NCBI RefSeq assembly: GCF_001463765.1
Contig: NZ_BBWK01000014.1
Location: 94,257-158,256, forward strand
Reading direction: 5' to 3'
Source: Aureimonas sp. AU4
GTDB taxonomy: Bacteria; Pseudomonadota; Alphaproteobacteria; Rhizobiales; Rhizobiaceae
DNA length: 64,000 bases
Positions 43,918 through 53,612 of the stretch are shown here, piece by piece. Numbering within the stretch: position 1 is the first letter of the stretch; each line of letters opens with the position of its first letter. Below the pieces are notes generated by a model that was not told where the DNA came from, did no database searches, and saw only the letters and a list, made by a program, of their open reading frames with translations. The translations under genes and the position numbers were made by a program.

Positions 43918-44808
43918 TCAGAGCGAGGTGAAGAAGCGGAGCCCTTCGGCGACGCTGCCGGGGATCGAGCCCATGTGATCGCCCTCGACGACGCGGTGTT
44001 CGGCCCGGGTGCCGGCGGCGCGGGCGCGGGCCACCGTCAGGTCGATCGACCGGCTGGAGCGCGCCTCGCGGTCGCCATGGGACATGAGCACGGGGCAGCG
44101 GAAGCCCGAGGCGAAGCACACGGCCGAGCGCATCTCGACCTCCCTCGGATCGGACGCGTCGAAGGGAATGTCCTCGGCGAAGCGCTGGAAGAAGAGGCGC
44201 GTGTCGGGCGAGGGCGACAGGGCTGCGGCGCCCCGGAAGTCGCCGGCAAGCGCCGAGAGCAGCGTCAGCGTGCCTCCGACCGAGTGGCCGCTCACGAACA
44301 CGCGCGCCGGATCGACGCCCGGCCGGGCCCGCAGCGCGTCCGCCGCCGCCAGGACGTCGTCGGTCTCGTCGTAGAAGGCCGAGAAGTCGCCCGGCTGGCC
44401 GTTCTCGCCGCGCATGGTGGGCATCAGGGCATGGTAGCCCGCCGCGACGAAGGGGGCGGCGAGGTCGGCCCAGTGGCCGTGCCAGATGGCGTTGCCGCCG
44501 TGAAGCACGAGAACGGCGGGACGAGGGCTCGCCGGGTCGCCCGCCGGGCTCGCCCAAGCGACGAGCTCGCGCCCCGCCGAACGGTAGGTGAGGGCCTGCG
44601 CACCCTCGGGCGCGCTCAACGGGTCGCCCTCGTCGGGTGCCGGTCCGCGGCGCAGGAGGTTCGTGCGGAAGGCCGCCCGAGCCGCGCGATAGTCGCCGCC
44701 GAGATCGGGGGGCTCGGGAAGCGGGGCGGGCGTCTGGGCGAGCGCCATGCGGGGCAGGAGCGGCGCGAGCGCAAGACCGGCCAGGGCGGCGCGGCGGCTG
44801 AGGAGCAT
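43918..44808 (-). CDS. Secreted alpha/beta hydrolase (dienelactone-hydrolase/prolyl oligopeptidase type)
   Basis: A 296-residue hydrolase with an N-terminal twin-arginine-like signal (LLSRRAALAGLALAPLLPRMALAQ). Nucleophile elbow GHSVGGT and a late His in VEGDHMGSIPG complete the triad with an Asp between. ATG 44808 has GGGAAGGG at a good distance; ATG 44838 would place charged residues before the signal. It is divergent from the secreted beta-propeller protein at 44997. Substrate unknown. Confidence 0.85.
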   Translation of the reverse strand: MLLSRRAALAGLALAPLLPRMALAQTPAPLPEPPDLGGDYRAARAAFRTNLLRRGPAPDEGDPLSAPEGAQALTYRSAGRELVAWASPAGDPASPRPAVLVLHGGNAIWHGHWADLAAPFVAAGYHALMPTMRGENGQPGDFSAFYDETDDVLAAADALRARPGVDPARVFVSGHSVGGTLTLLSALAGDFRGAAALSPSPDTRLFFQRFAEDIPFDASDPREVEMRSAVCFASGFRCPVLMSHGDREARSSRSIDLTVARARAAGTRAEHRVVEGDHMGSIPGSVAEGLRFFTSL

Positions 44809-44996
44809 CGGAAAAACCCTTCCCGGACATGACGGCACCCCATCGCGCGCTCGGCTCGCGGCGGTTTCGTGGCGGGCGCGGCACGGCGGACATTTGGTCG
44901 CCTACGATTTCGGCGCCCCCGCGCCGCGCCGGCGCGGAAACCAACGGGTCGTCCGCGATGTTGGTCGCGCGACAACCTTCAACGAGCAGGCTCCCC

Positions 44997-46145
44997 ATGT
45001 CCGACCGCCGCCTCGCCGCCCTTCTCGCGGGCGCCGCCCTTCTCGCCTCGAGCGGCTGGGCGCTCGCCCAGGACGGAGCGGACGCCAAGCCCCCGGCCTC
45101 GGTCGTGAAGGTCGCGGACTTCCCCCATCAGGTGACGGGCGTCACGGTCTCGTCGGGCAACCGCATCTTCGTGAACTTTCCCCGCTGGACCGAGGATTCC
45201 CCGGTCTCGGTCGCCGAGGTCGGAAAGGACGGCTCGATCAAGGCCTATCCGGACGACGCGTGGAACAGCTGGCGCAACGCGCGCAAGGACGAGCTGTCGG
45301 CGGGCGAGCATTTCGTCTGCGTCCAGAGCGTGGTGGCGGACGGGCAGGACCGGCTCTGGGTGCTCGATGCGGCCGCGCCGGCCCAGGCCTTGCTCGTGCC
45401 GGGCGGGGCGAAGCTCGTCGGCATCGACCTTGCCACCAACAAGGTCGTCAAGACGATCCGCTTCGACGAGACGGCCGCCCCGCAGGGCTCCTATCTCAAC
45501 GACGTGCGCTTCACCGCCGACGGGCGCCATGCCTTCATCACGGACTCGGGCGCCAAGGGCGCGCTGCTCGTGGTGGACCTCGAAAGCGGCAAGGCGACGC
45601 GCGTTCTCGACGGCGATCCCTCGACGCAGGTGGAGAAGGGCCTCGTGGTGGAGGCCGACGGAAAGCCCCTGCGCCGGCCCGACGGACGCGGCGTCGAGTT
45701 CTCCGCCGACGGCATCGCCCTGTCCAAGGACGGGCAGTACCTCTACTGGCAGGCGATCAAGGGCACGAAGCTCCATCGCATCGCCACGAAGACGCTGCTC
45801 GGCGACGGCTTCGCCGGCAAGGACGTGTCGGGAGCGGTCGAGGCCTTTGGCGAGAACGGGGTGGCCGATGGCCTGTGGATCGGCCGCGAGAGCGGGCGCA
45901 TGTACGTCACCGCCCCGCAGGACGACGCGGTGAAGGTCCGCGACGTGGAGGTGGGCGCGGGGTCGCGGCCCGAGATCCTCGTCCAGGACCCGCGCCTGCG
46001 CTGGCCCGACACGATGTCGGAAGGGCCGGACGGCACGCTCTACGTGACGACCTCGCACATTCAGGACATGAGCTTCTTCAAGCCGGCCGCCCCGGCGAGC
46101 CTTCCCACCGAGCTCTGGCGCATCGAGCGGGCCGCCTCGAGGTAG
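44997..46145 (+). CDS. Secreted beta-propeller protein (major royal jelly/yellow family, SMP-30-like)
   Basis: A 382-residue exported protein. Signal peptide about 1-25 (ending SGWALAQ). The body has repeating propeller strands with the MRJP/yellow hallmarks GNRIFVNFPRW, QDRLWVLDAAAP, YLNDVRFTADGRHAFITDS and LYVTTSH. Bacterial members are often annotated as SMP-30/gluconolactonase-like and may bind small ligands or hydrolyse lactones. The longer frame upstream is not used because the signal starts cleanly at ATG 44997. The role is unproven. Confidence 0.85.
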   Translation: MSDRRLAALLAGAALLASSGWALAQDGADAKPPASVVKVADFPHQVTGVTVSSGNRIFVNFPRWTEDSPVSVAEVGKDGSIKAYPDDAWNSWRNARKDELSAGEHFVCVQSVVADGQDRLWVLDAAAPAQALLVPGGAKLVGIDLATNKVVKTIRFDETAAPQGSYLNDVRFTADGRHAFITDSGAKGALLVVDLESGKATRVLDGDPSTQVEKGLVVEADGKPLRRPDGRGVEFSADGIALSKDGQYLYWQAIKGTKLHRIATKTLLGDGFAGKDVSGAVEAFGENGVADGLWIGRESGRMYVTAPQDDAVKVRDVEVGAGSRPEILVQDPRLRWPDTMSEGPDGTLYVTTSHIQDMSFFKPAAPASLPTELWRIERAASR

Positions 46146-46219
46146 CTGAGCGAAGCGCCAGGCCTTTCCAGCCGGCGCGAGCCCGCTCCCGCCTCGGACG
46201 AGGCGCCGGGACGATGGCG

Positions 46220-47446
46220 CTAGCGCTCTGCTAGAAAGAGGCGGAAGTCCTCGGCCGTCATCGGGCGGCCGATATGGTAGCCCTGCGCGGCCTGGACCTT
46301 GAGTTCGCGCAGGGTCTGGAGCTCGCGCTCAGTTTCCACCCCTTCCGCCACGAGGCGGCCGTCGAAGCCGCTCGCGAAGGTGATCAGCGCCCCGATCAGC
46401 GCGCGGCGCATGGGGTCGCGGTCGATCTCCTTGGTGAGGCTGATGTCGAGCTTGATGATGTGGGGCCGCGTGGTGAGGATGTGGCGCATGCTGGCATAGC
46501 CCGAGCCCGCGTCGTCCACCGCGACGCGCACGCCCAGCGCGCGCAAGGGGTCGAGCGCCTCGTTCAGGAGCCAGTAGTCGTCCACCTCGTCGTGCTCGGT
46601 CAGTTCCAGGACGATGCGCTCGCCCGGCGCCTCGCGCAGGATCGCCTCGAGCCCCCCTTCGATCACGACCTTGGCGCTGCAGTTGATGCTCAGCTGAAAG
46701 GGCCACTCGCGCCAGAAGGGGCGAAACCCCTCGATGGCGTTGCGGATCGCGGCGAGTTCCAGCGCCGTGCCGAGCCCGACCTCGGCGGCCTCGGTGAACC
46801 AGCGGTCCGGGGTGCGGCGCGGCTCCTGCGCGAACCGCGACAGGGCCTCGACGCCCACCACGCGAAGATCGTCCAGCATGACGATCGGCTGGTAGACGAT
46901 GGCCGGGCCACCGGCGGCCAGAACCGCCTCGACGCGGCGGCGCTTCGCCTCGCTCTCGCGCCGTTCCGCCTCCTCCTGCTCGATGCGGTGGGAGATGATG
47001 TCGGCGAAGGCGCGCATCGTGTCGAGGTCGCGCTCGCCGAGCGTCGGGTCGGGCGCATGGCGGAAGCAGCAGAACGTGCCGTAGACGCTGCCGTCCGAAA
47101 GAAGAAGCGGGACGCCGACATGGGCGCCGATGTCGAGTTCGCGGGTGGCGGAGAGGCGCGCGGTCTCGGCCACCTCGGCCGTGTCGCGGATGAGCTCGGG
47201 CAGGCGGCCGCTCACGATGTGCCCGCAATAGGTCTCGCTCTCGTGGCGCCGGTCTCCGGGCGCGACCGGCGTGGGCTCGCCGGCGTCGACGTGTCCGATC
47301 ACCCGCTCGCTCCCCTCGAAGCGCGAGATGAAGGACACGTCCATCCTCAGGTGGGTGCGGACCGCACGCAGGACCCTGCCGATATCGGGAGAAAGGTGAA
47401 AGCCGTCGCCGCGCGAAAACGGGTCGAGCAGGCGGACCAGTTCCAA
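46220..47446 (-). CDS. GAF-EAL domain protein (putative c-di-GMP phosphodiesterase)
   Basis: A 408-residue cytoplasmic protein. GAF sensor about 1-155, short linker, then EAL domain (about 170-405). Metal and catalytic motifs include VEALSRF, NCSAKVV, ELTEHDE, DDAGSGYASM and EGVETE, so hydrolysis of c-di-GMP is plausible. The start is TTG 47446; no ATG precedes the GAF domain in frame. GGGG lies six bases before it. It is the second c-di-GMP protein in the window and lies convergent to the propeller gene. Confidence 0.85.
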   Translation of the reverse strand: MELVRLLDPFSRGDGFHLSPDIGRVLRAVRTHLRMDVSFISRFEGSERVIGHVDAGEPTPVAPGDRRHESETYCGHIVSGRLPELIRDTAEVAETARLSATRELDIGAHVGVPLLLSDGSVYGTFCCFRHAPDPTLGERDLDTMRAFADIISHRIEQEEAERRESEAKRRRVEAVLAAGGPAIVYQPIVMLDDLRVVGVEALSRFAQEPRRTPDRWFTEAAEVGLGTALELAAIRNAIEGFRPFWREWPFQLSINCSAKVVIEGGLEAILREAPGERIVLELTEHDEVDDYWLLNEALDPLRALGVRVAVDDAGSGYASMRHILTTRPHIIKLDISLTKEIDRDPMRRALIGALITFASGFDGRLVAEGVETERELQTLRELKVQAAQGYHIGRPMTAEDFRLFLAER

Positions 47447-47602
47447 GACATTCCCCGCATCGGACGAGCATGACGACGCGGCCGAGACAGCGCTCGGCTC
47501 GCGAGGTCAGAACCTATACGAGGGCCGCCGGCTCAGACCACCAACGCAAGGGAGGCGATATGCAATCCATGATTGTAAACAGTCGCCTTGGCTACGGACG
47601 CG

Positions 47603-48088
47603 TCAATCGACCGGCACGGGCGGGATATAGGGCCGCGGCCCGGCGCCCTGCTGTTCCAGCGCCTGGCGTTCGCGCAACTGGCGATAGCGCGGCTGGTCGG
47701 GAAGGTCGGTTCGAACGTCCTCCGTCGGCGCGGGCCGCAGCGGGACGTTGGCCACCACGGGCGGGCGACCCGGCTGGGGGCGCACGGCGACGGGGCGGTC
47801 GAACGGACGGCGGTCGTCGTAGCGGCGCGGATCGCGGCGGTCGTAGAGCGCGGGATTGTCGTAGCGGTCGTAACGCTCGGCGCGCGGGCGGCGATAGGGG
47901 CGGTCGTAGCGGCGATAATCCGGGTAGTCGCGATAGACCGGGGGGCCGGGATAGCGGTCGTAGGACCGGTAGTCCTCGACGATCACGGGACCGGGCCGGT
48001 AGGGGCGACTATCGTAGTAGCCGGGATCCTCGGTGACGCAGCCCGAAAGCGCGGTCGCCGTCAGTGCCAACAAGATCCAGCGCCTCAT
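47603..48088 (-). CDS. Arg/Tyr/Pro-rich lipoprotein, hypothetical
   Basis: A 161-residue protein with a lipoprotein signal peptide (lipobox LSGC, Cys17). The mature part is low-complexity and rich in Tyr, Arg, Asp and Pro (patterns such as YRDYPDYRRYDRPYRR), suggesting a flexible envelope protein. ATG 48088 is preceded by GGGAGGAT, which is also the right arm of a perfect hairpin at 48093-48116. No function is known. Confidence 0.8.
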   Translation of the reverse strand: MRRWILLALTATALSGCVTEDPGYYDSRPYRPGPVIVEDYRSYDRYPGPPVYRDYPDYRRYDRPYRRPRAERYDRYDNPALYDRRDPRRYDDRRPFDRPVAVRPQPGRPPVVANVPLRPAPTEDVRTDLPDQPRYRQLRERQALEQQGAGPRPYIPPVPVD

Positions 48089-48092
48089 GGAA

Positions 48093-48116
48093 ATCCTCCC
48101 GGTTTAACGGGAGGAT
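48093..48116 (-). promoter_or_regulatory. Hairpin enclosing the ribosome-binding site of the lipoprotein gene
   Basis: On the minus strand, ATCCTCCCG, six loop bases and CGGGAGGAT form a perfect nine-bp stem, then TTTCC and the ATG. The SD sequence GGGAGGA is the whole right arm. If the stem forms in the mRNA, translation would be blocked until it opens. Confidence 0.6.
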
Positions 48117-48167
48117 AGAGCGGCCCGCGGAGACGTCCACGGGCCGCCGGCGAGGAAAGGTCGCGCG

Positions 48168-48410
48168 CTAATTCCTGGGGCCGTCGATGCGGCTCGGCGC
48201 GATCGGATCGGAGGTCGGGAAGGTCTCCTCGAGCGCCTCGTCCAGGCGCTCGTCCTCGCTCATGACGCGCCCCTGCTCGGCCGAGACGTCGTCGTCCCGG
48301 TCGTGCTGCGGGCGCTGGGCCGGCGCCTTGTCCCCGTTGTCCGGGATAAGGCCGTCCTCGCCGACCGGTTTGGGGAGGATGGGGTTGGTGGTGTCGCGCG
48401 ATGGGGTCAT
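48168..48410 (-). CDS. Small acidic protein with C-terminal DEALEETFP-SDP motif
   Basis: An 80-residue soluble protein. The acidic C-terminal motif RLDEALEETFPTSDPIAPS is shared by many small uncharacterised proteins of Hyphomicrobiales. Good ribosome-binding site AAGGAGG six bases before ATG 48410. No other domain or membrane helix. Function unknown. Confidence 0.8.
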   Translation of the reverse strand: MTPSRDTTNPILPKPVGEDGLIPDNGDKAPAQRPQHDRDDDVSAEQGRVMSEDERLDEALEETFPTSDPIAPSRIDGPRN

Positions 48411-48498
48411 GGCGTCCTCCTTGGGTTCGAAAGGAAGACGCCGGACGGCGAGCGGGGGTTCCCAACCCCCGCAAAGGGCAGGGCCGACGAGCCGGGCC

Positions 48499-49086
48499 CT
48501 ACAGCCAGCCGGCGAGGACGCCGAGGCCGCCGACCGCGAAGGCCGCGCCCGTCACGCGGCCCGCCAGGGCACCGTGGCGGCCGGCGAGCTGTGCGAGGCC
48601 GAGCGTGCCGGCAAGACCCAGGCCGTGGAGAAGCGCGGTCGCGGCGACGAAGCCCGAGGCGTAGAGGACGCCGCTTTCGCCGAGCGGCATCTCGGCGCCG
48701 TGCGCATGGCCGTGGAACAGCGCGAAGCCTCCCGCAAGGCCGGCGGCCAGACCCAGCGGCATCGAGCGGCCGAAAGCGGCCGCCGCGCCGATCACGACGC
48801 TCGACAGGGCGATCAGGAGTTCCACCGCCGGAAGCTCGACCTGACCCGCGCCCAGGCCGAAGCCCACCACCATCATGCCGAGGAAGGCGAGCGGCACGAG
48901 CCAGAGAGCCCGTCCGCCGACCACCGCGGCCAGCGCCCCCACCGCCACCATGGCGAGGACGTGGTCCGTGCCGCCGATCGGATGGGCGAAGCCGTGGAGG
49001 AAGCCGCCGGTCTCGCCGACGCCGGTATGGGCGAAGGCGAGCGTAGGAACGAACGTGGCCGACAGGGCGAGAAGGGCTCTGCGCAT
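48499..49086 (-). CDS. HupE/UreJ family membrane protein
   Basis: A 195-residue protein with a signal peptide ending AFA and about six membrane helices. The family motif HPIGGTDHVLAMVAVG is complete near residues 36-50, and histidines (HGHAHGAEM) suggest metal binding. Family members take up nickel for hydrogenase or urease. No hydrogenase or urease gene is in this window, so the metal or role here is uncertain. Confidence 0.88.
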   Translation of the reverse strand: MRRALLALSATFVPTLAFAHTGVGETGGFLHGFAHPIGGTDHVLAMVAVGALAAVVGGRALWLVPLAFLGMMVVGFGLGAGQVELPAVELLIALSSVVIGAAAAFGRSMPLGLAAGLAGGFALFHGHAHGAEMPLGESGVLYASGFVAATALLHGLGLAGTLGLAQLAGRHGALAGRVTGAAFAVGGLGVLAGWL

Positions 49087-49217
49087 GGGATAAGGAGGCT
49101 CCTGTAGGGACTTCGAAGATCACGGGCCGGGAGCGACGCGCGCTCCGCCTGGGACCCGTTGTGCACGGATTGCCCCGGCGCAACAACACGCAATCCCCCT
49201 CGCGATGTCGCAGCGCT

Positions 49218-49811
49218 TCAATCGGCGGGCCGGGAAGCCGTCCCGCCTTCGGCCGCCAGCGCGGCGAGCACGAAGTCGGCCCGCTCGCATACCGTTGCCT
49301 TCGGCAGCACGATCGCCCGGTAGCCGAGCTCGCGATAGGCGAGGACGAGCCGCTCGTATTCCGCCGCGGCCTCCCGGAAGCCGTGCCGACGCTCCGCGTC
49401 GCCCCGGTAGATGTCGGGCCAGGGCGGGGCGAGAAAGACGCGCTCGTGATAAGGCGCGTCCCGGCGGAGCGTGTCGGCAAGGGGCACGCCGGCCGCATGG
49501 CGAAGCGCTGCGGCCGCGTCCACGAGGCCTCGGTCGAAGAAGACGAGGTCGCGCGCGTCGGCCAGGGCCGCGCGGTCCGCCCGCGCCAGCGCGAGGGCGC
49601 GGCGCGCAAACGCCGTCATGTCGCGCCAGGGCAGGGCGGCGCCGTCGCCCCGCAGGGCCTCCTCGACCACGCGGCGCCCCGGTTCGGGAACGGTCGCCAG
49701 GCCGCGCGCCCGAAGCTCGGACAGGAGCGTCGACTTGCCCCCGCCCGAACAGCCCGACAGGACGACGTGGCGGCTGGAGCGCCCGCGCGGATCGCTGCTA
49801 CCGAAGCACAT
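49218..49811 (-). CDS. AAA-family ATPase/kinase-like protein
   Basis: A 197-residue P-loop protein. Walker [10 protein letters not shown] is at residues 20-28 and a Walker B-like VFFDRG follows; short C-terminal helices complete the fold. The family has been annotated as predicted ATPases of unknown role (AAA_28). ATG 49811 overlaps the end of the pyruvate oxidase gene by 14 bases, so it is probably co-translated; no alternative start with better support is seen. Confidence 0.78.
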   Translation of the reverse strand: MCFGSSDPRGRSSRHVVLSGCSGGGKSTLLSELRARGLATVPEPGRRVVEEALRGDGAALPWRDMTAFARRALALARADRAALADARDLVFFDRGLVDAAAALRHAAGVPLADTLRRDAPYHERVFLAPPWPDIYRGDAERRHGFREAAAEYERLVLAYRELGYRAIVLPKATVCERADFVLAALAAEGGTASRPAD

Positions 49812-51522
49812 TGGTGCGGGCGAGTTCCAGGACCTCGTCGCCGCGCCCGCTCATCACCGCGCGCAGCATGTAGAGGCTGAAGCCCTTCATCTGCTCGGCC
49901 TTGATCTTGGGCGGCAGGCTGAGCTCCTGGCGCGCGACGTGGACGTCGACCAGCGCCGGGCCGGGATGGCGGAAGGCCTCCTCCAGCGCGGGGCGCAGCT
50001 CGTCGGACTGGGTGACCTTGAGGCCGAGGAGGCCGGCGCTGCGCGCCAGCGCGGCGAAGTCGGGATTGGTGAGCGCGACGTTGGTGTCGACGTAGCCCGC
50101 CGCCTTCATCTCCATCTCCACGAAGCCGAGCGAGCCGTTGTTGAAGACGACGATCTTGATCGGCAGGTCGTGCTGGCGCGTGGTGAGAAGGTCGCCCATC
50201 AGCATGGCGAAGCCGCCGTCGCCCGACAGCGAGACGACCTGCCGGCCCGGCAGGGCGGCCTGGATGCCGAGCGCCTGCGGCATCGCGTTGGCCATGGAGC
50301 CGTGGTTGAACGAGCCGACGAGGCGGCGCCGCCCGTTGGTGTGTATGTAGCGCGCCGCCCAGACGGCGGGCGTGCCGACATCGGCCGTGAAGACCGCGTC
50401 GCCGGCCGCCATCTCGTCGACGAGCTTCGTGACGTACTGGGGGTGGAGCGGCTCGCCGGGACCGCGCGCGGCGGCGAGGTCGTCGAGGCCCTCGCGCGCC
50501 CGGCGGTAGTGCTCGCGCGCCTTGTCGAGAAATCGGCTGCCGCGCCCCGGCGCGATGCGCGGCAGGAGGGCTTCGGCCGCCTCGCGCACGTCGGCGACGA
50601 TGCCGATGTCGATGGGGGCGCGACGGCCGAGCGCCTGCGGGTCGCGATCGACCTGGGCGATCTGCGCGTCGGCGGGATAGAAGTTGCGATAGGGGAAGTC
50701 GGTGCCGAGCATGAGGAGCGTGTCGCACTCCATCATCGCGTGGTAGCCCGACGAGAAGCCGATGAGCCCGGTCATGCCGACGTCGAACGGGTTGTCCCAT
50801 TCGATCCACTCCTTGCCGCGATAGGCGTGGACGATCGGCGCCTGGAGCGCGTCGGCGAGCGCCACGACCTCGCGGTGGGCACCCTCGACGCCCGCCCCGC
50901 ACAGAAGCGTCACCCGCTCCGAACCGTTGAGGAGCGCGGCGAGGCGGTCGATGTCGCCGGGCGCCGGCACGAGGCGGGGGGGCGAGACCTTCGGCCAGGC
51001 GGCCTTGGCGCCCTTCGGCGCTTCCTTCAGCGCGACATCGCCCGGCAGGACGATCACCGCGACGCCCCGCTGGACCACGGCCGCCCGCATCGCGCGCGTC
51101 AGGACCTCGGGCATCTGCTCGGGGTTGGTGACGAGCTCCACGAAGTGGCTGCACTCGCGGAAGGTCTCGGTCGGATGGGTCTCCTGGAAGTAGGTGAGGC
51201 CGATCTCGGAGGAGGGGATGTGGGCGGCGATGGCGAGCACCGGCACGCGCGAGCGGTGGCAGTCGAAGAGGCCGTTGATGAGGTGGACGTTACCGGGACC
51301 GCAGGAGCCCGCGCAGACGGCGAGCTCGCCCGTCATCGCGGCTTCCGCGCCGGCGGCGAACGCACCGGCCTCCTCGTGGCGAACGTGCATCCACTCGATG
51401 CCGCCGTGGCGCCGCAGGCTGTCGTTGATGGCGTTGAGGCTGTCGCCGGTGACCCCCCAGATGCGCTTCACCCCGGCCGAGCCGAGCGTTTCCACCAGAA
51501 GGTCTGCGATCGTCATGGCCAT
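49798..51522 (-). CDS. poxB: Pyruvate dehydrogenase (quinone)/pyruvate oxidase, thiamine diphosphate-dependent
   Basis: A 574-residue TPP enzyme that converts pyruvate to acetate and CO2 and feeds electrons to ubiquinone. The N-terminal [13 protein letters not shown] carries the catalytic Glu, and the TPP motif is visible as [12 protein letters not shown] ending in NNGSLGF. Length is within two residues of E. coli PoxB. ATG 51522 has GAGGAG at seven bases; the longer frame is rejected. An AAA ATPase overlaps its 3' end. Other TPP enzymes (acetolactate synthase) differ in motif spacing, so the call is good. Confidence 0.88.
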   Translation of the reverse strand: MAMTIADLLVETLGSAGVKRIWGVTGDSLNAINDSLRRHGGIEWMHVRHEEAGAFAAGAEAAMTGELAVCAGSCGPGNVHLINGLFDCHRSRVPVLAIAAHIPSSEIGLTYFQETHPTETFRECSHFVELVTNPEQMPEVLTRAMRAAVVQRGVAVIVLPGDVALKEAPKGAKAAWPKVSPPRLVPAPGDIDRLAALLNGSERVTLLCGAGVEGAHREVVALADALQAPIVHAYRGKEWIEWDNPFDVGMTGLIGFSSGYHAMMECDTLLMLGTDFPYRNFYPADAQIAQVDRDPQALGRRAPIDIGIVADVREAAEALLPRIAPGRGSRFLDKAREHYRRAREGLDDLAAARGPGEPLHPQYVTKLVDEMAAGDAVFTADVGTPAVWAARYIHTNGRRRLVGSFNHGSMANAMPQALGIQAALPGRQVVSLSGDGGFAMLMGDLLTTRQHDLPIKIVVFNNGSLGFVEMEMKAAGYVDTNVALTNPDFAALARSAGLLGLKVTQSDELRPALEEAFRHPGPALVDVHVARQELSLPPKIKAEQMKGFSLYMLRAVMSGRGDEVLELARTNVLR

Positions 51523-51666
51523 GGCCGGCTCCTCGATGGCTGGGCGGGGCGCCCGCGCCCCGCACGTCTCGTGCCGCAACGCGCGACGGCCCGAAGGGTG
51601 GCGCGGGGCGCCGCGCTTTCCATTGCCCTCTCGCGAAGGGCAGCCATGCGCCCGGCGCGAAACGAA

Positions 51667-51693
51667 GAAGGCCGCAGCGTGGCTGCGGCCTTC
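51667..51693 (-). terminator. Terminator after the Nramp-like gene
   Basis: Perfect 12-bp stem GAAGGCCGCAGC / GCTGCGGCCTTC with a three-base loop, followed on the minus strand by TTCGTTTC. It lies 26 bases after the Nramp-like stop and before poxB. Confidence 0.82.
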
Positions 51694-51718
51694 GATCGCC
51701 GGGAGCGCCGCCGACGCC

Positions 51719-53158
51719 CTAGCCGGCGCCCCAGAGCTTCGGCAGCTGCTGCCCGATCGTCAGGACCGACAGGATGCCGAACAGGAGGAAGGCCCAGACC
51801 AGCGTCGCCACCCGGAAGCCGCCGGGCCGGATCGCGGGCACGAGGAGGCGGCGGTTGAGGCGGATCAGGAGGCCCGAATACAGGAACATCATGAGCCCGC
51901 CCGTGCAGGCCGAGATCACGAGAAGGACGAGCGGCTGGGTCAGGCCGCCGAGGAGCACCAGGATGCCCACCGCCACGAGGCCCCAGACGAGGCCGAAATA
52001 AAGGCGGCTCTCGTTGCTGTTGCGAAGGTAGGAGGTGCGCAGCACGTCGGCCGCGAGGCGGCTCGTGTAGTCGACGATGCCGGTTGCCGCGCCGAACAGG
52101 GAAAAAGCGCCGATGAACCAGAACAGGGCGCCGAACCACGGGCCGACCCGCTCGCCCAGCACCTGCCCCTCGCGCTGGACGAAGGCGACCGAGTTGGCGA
52201 GCCCTTCCTCGCCGAACACGGTGGAGTAGGCCAGAAGCGAGGTGAAGGTGATGGTGACGAAGGTGATCAGGACGAAGGTGAGCGCCTGCTCCCAGTTGGC
52301 GAAGCGCCACCAGCGCCGCCAGCGCTCCATGTTGCCGGGCGTCGGCTCGAAGACGTAGCCCGTCGAGGGCATGGCCTCGGGCGCGCCGGTGATCGGGCTG
52401 GTGATCCGGGGCACATAGGAGCCCATCCCGAAGCCCTTGTCGCGGATCCAGTTGGACTGGCACAGGTTCTGCCCGCCGCCCGCGCCCGCGAACGCCAGCG
52501 CGCCGAGAAGCAGCGCGAAGCCGAGGTCGACGGGGATCGTCGCGCCGGTCGCGATCTGCGGCAGCGCCGCCCAGTCCTCGGCGGTGATCACGAAGACGGC
52601 GGCGATCAGGATCAGAAGGCCGACGGCGGCCACCTTCACCATCTGCAGCCGCTCCAGCATCACGTAGACCACGGGCGCGAGCGTCAGGATGAGGCCGATG
52701 GCGACCAGCATTCCGATGGCGATCCAGCGCGGCTCGCCGCCGACGATGTAGGACAGGAGCGTGGCCGACGAGGTCGCCCAGCCGGGCCAGAGGTTGGCGA
52801 AATAGGTGAGGACCGCGAAGACGAGGCCCCAGTGGCGCCAGAAGCGGCTGAAGCCGGTGAGCACGGTCTCGCCGGTGGCGAGCGTGTAGCGCTCGATCTC
52901 CATATTGAGGAAGAACTGCGTGACGACGCCCACCAGCGCCGCCCAGACGAAGACCAGCCCGACCTGGCTCGCGATATAGGGGTAGAGGATGAACTCGCCC
53001 GACGAGAGGCCGACGCCCGCCGCCACGATGCCCGGGCCGATCAGACGGCGAGTGTCGAGGGGCGCCGGCGGCAGTTCGCGCACCTCGGGCCGGCCGTACA
53101 TGTGAGCGGGGAAGAGGTCGGCGGCCGAGCCTCCCCTTGGGCTTGCGTCGATGGTCAT
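51719..53158 (-). CDS. Nramp-related membrane transporter lacking canonical metal-binding motifs
   Basis: A 479-residue protein with about eleven membrane helices in the Nramp/APC fold. The usual helix 1 motif DPGN is replaced by GLSSGEF (50-56), and the helix 6 MPH motif is replaced by GAGGGQNL (235-242), where metal ligands normally lie. It therefore probably does not move Mn/Fe in the usual way. ATG 53158 has AGGGGG near it; the extra upstream codons are not needed. Likely single-gene transcript ending at the 51667 hairpin. Substrate unknown. Confidence 0.85.
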   Translation of the reverse strand: MTIDASPRGGSAADLFPAHMYGRPEVRELPPAPLDTRRLIGPGIVAAGVGLSSGEFILYPYIASQVGLVFVWAALVGVVTQFFLNMEIERYTLATGETVLTGFSRFWRHWGLVFAVLTYFANLWPGWATSSATLLSYIVGGEPRWIAIGMLVAIGLILTLAPVVYVMLERLQMVKVAAVGLLILIAAVFVITAEDWAALPQIATGATIPVDLGFALLLGALAFAGAGGGQNLCQSNWIRDKGFGMGSYVPRITSPITGAPEAMPSTGYVFEPTPGNMERWRRWWRFANWEQALTFVLITFVTITFTSLLAYSTVFGEEGLANSVAFVQREGQVLGERVGPWFGALFWFIGAFSLFGAATGIVDYTSRLAADVLRTSYLRNSNESRLYFGLVWGLVAVGILVLLGGLTQPLVLLVISACTGGLMMFLYSGLLIRLNRRLLVPAIRPGGFRVATLVWAFLLFGILSVLTIGQQLPKLWGAG

Positions 53159-53328
53159 TCGTCCCCCTGTCTGTCTGCGCCGAAGGTGGCGCGACAAGGG
53201 GGCCCGTCAATCAGCGGGCCTTAAGACCCGGGCGATCCCGCCTGTCAAAAGAGCGCGAGCGGAGGGTCTTGCGAAGGCACGGACCTTGCGCGATGCCTTC
53301 GGTCACGTGGCAAAGGAGCGAGGGGGCG

Positions 53329-53493
53329 ATGACCGACAAGCGGGACACGGCAGGCCAGGCGGGCGAGACCGCGCGCGAGAAGACCGAGCGGCTGCGCGCC
53401 GCGCGCCTCCAGGCCGAGCGCGACAAGACCGCGCGCATCGAGCGCGACACCCGCAAGGCGGCCGCACGCCGCAAGGTGCTCGGCAAGCCATGA
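53329..53493 (+). CDS. Small basic helical protein, hypothetical
   Basis: A 54-residue protein, nearly all charged helix (EKTERLRAARLQAERDKTARIERD), likely coiled coil. ATG 53329 follows GGAGCGAGGGGG. No family recognised. The frame extends upstream, but the strong ribosome-binding site decides this start. Confidence 0.6.
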   Translation: MTDKRDTAGQAGETAREKTERLRAARLQAERDKTARIERDTRKAAARRKVLGKP

Positions 53494-53612
53494 TACGGAC
53501 CGAAACACGTCTGAGTTGGGGCGGTGCACGCCGGGATGGCGCCCCTTGTCCAAACCGCGAAACCTGAGGTACGTATCTCACCCGTAGGCCGTTGGGGGCC
53601 GGGGAGGATCAC

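Noticed and set aside
47561..48036. Plus-strand ORF at 47561 with a GGGAGG ribosome-binding site
   Set aside because: The ribosome-binding site is attractive, but after about 20 residues the product becomes Arg/Gly/Pro-rich noise antisense to the lipoprotein gene.
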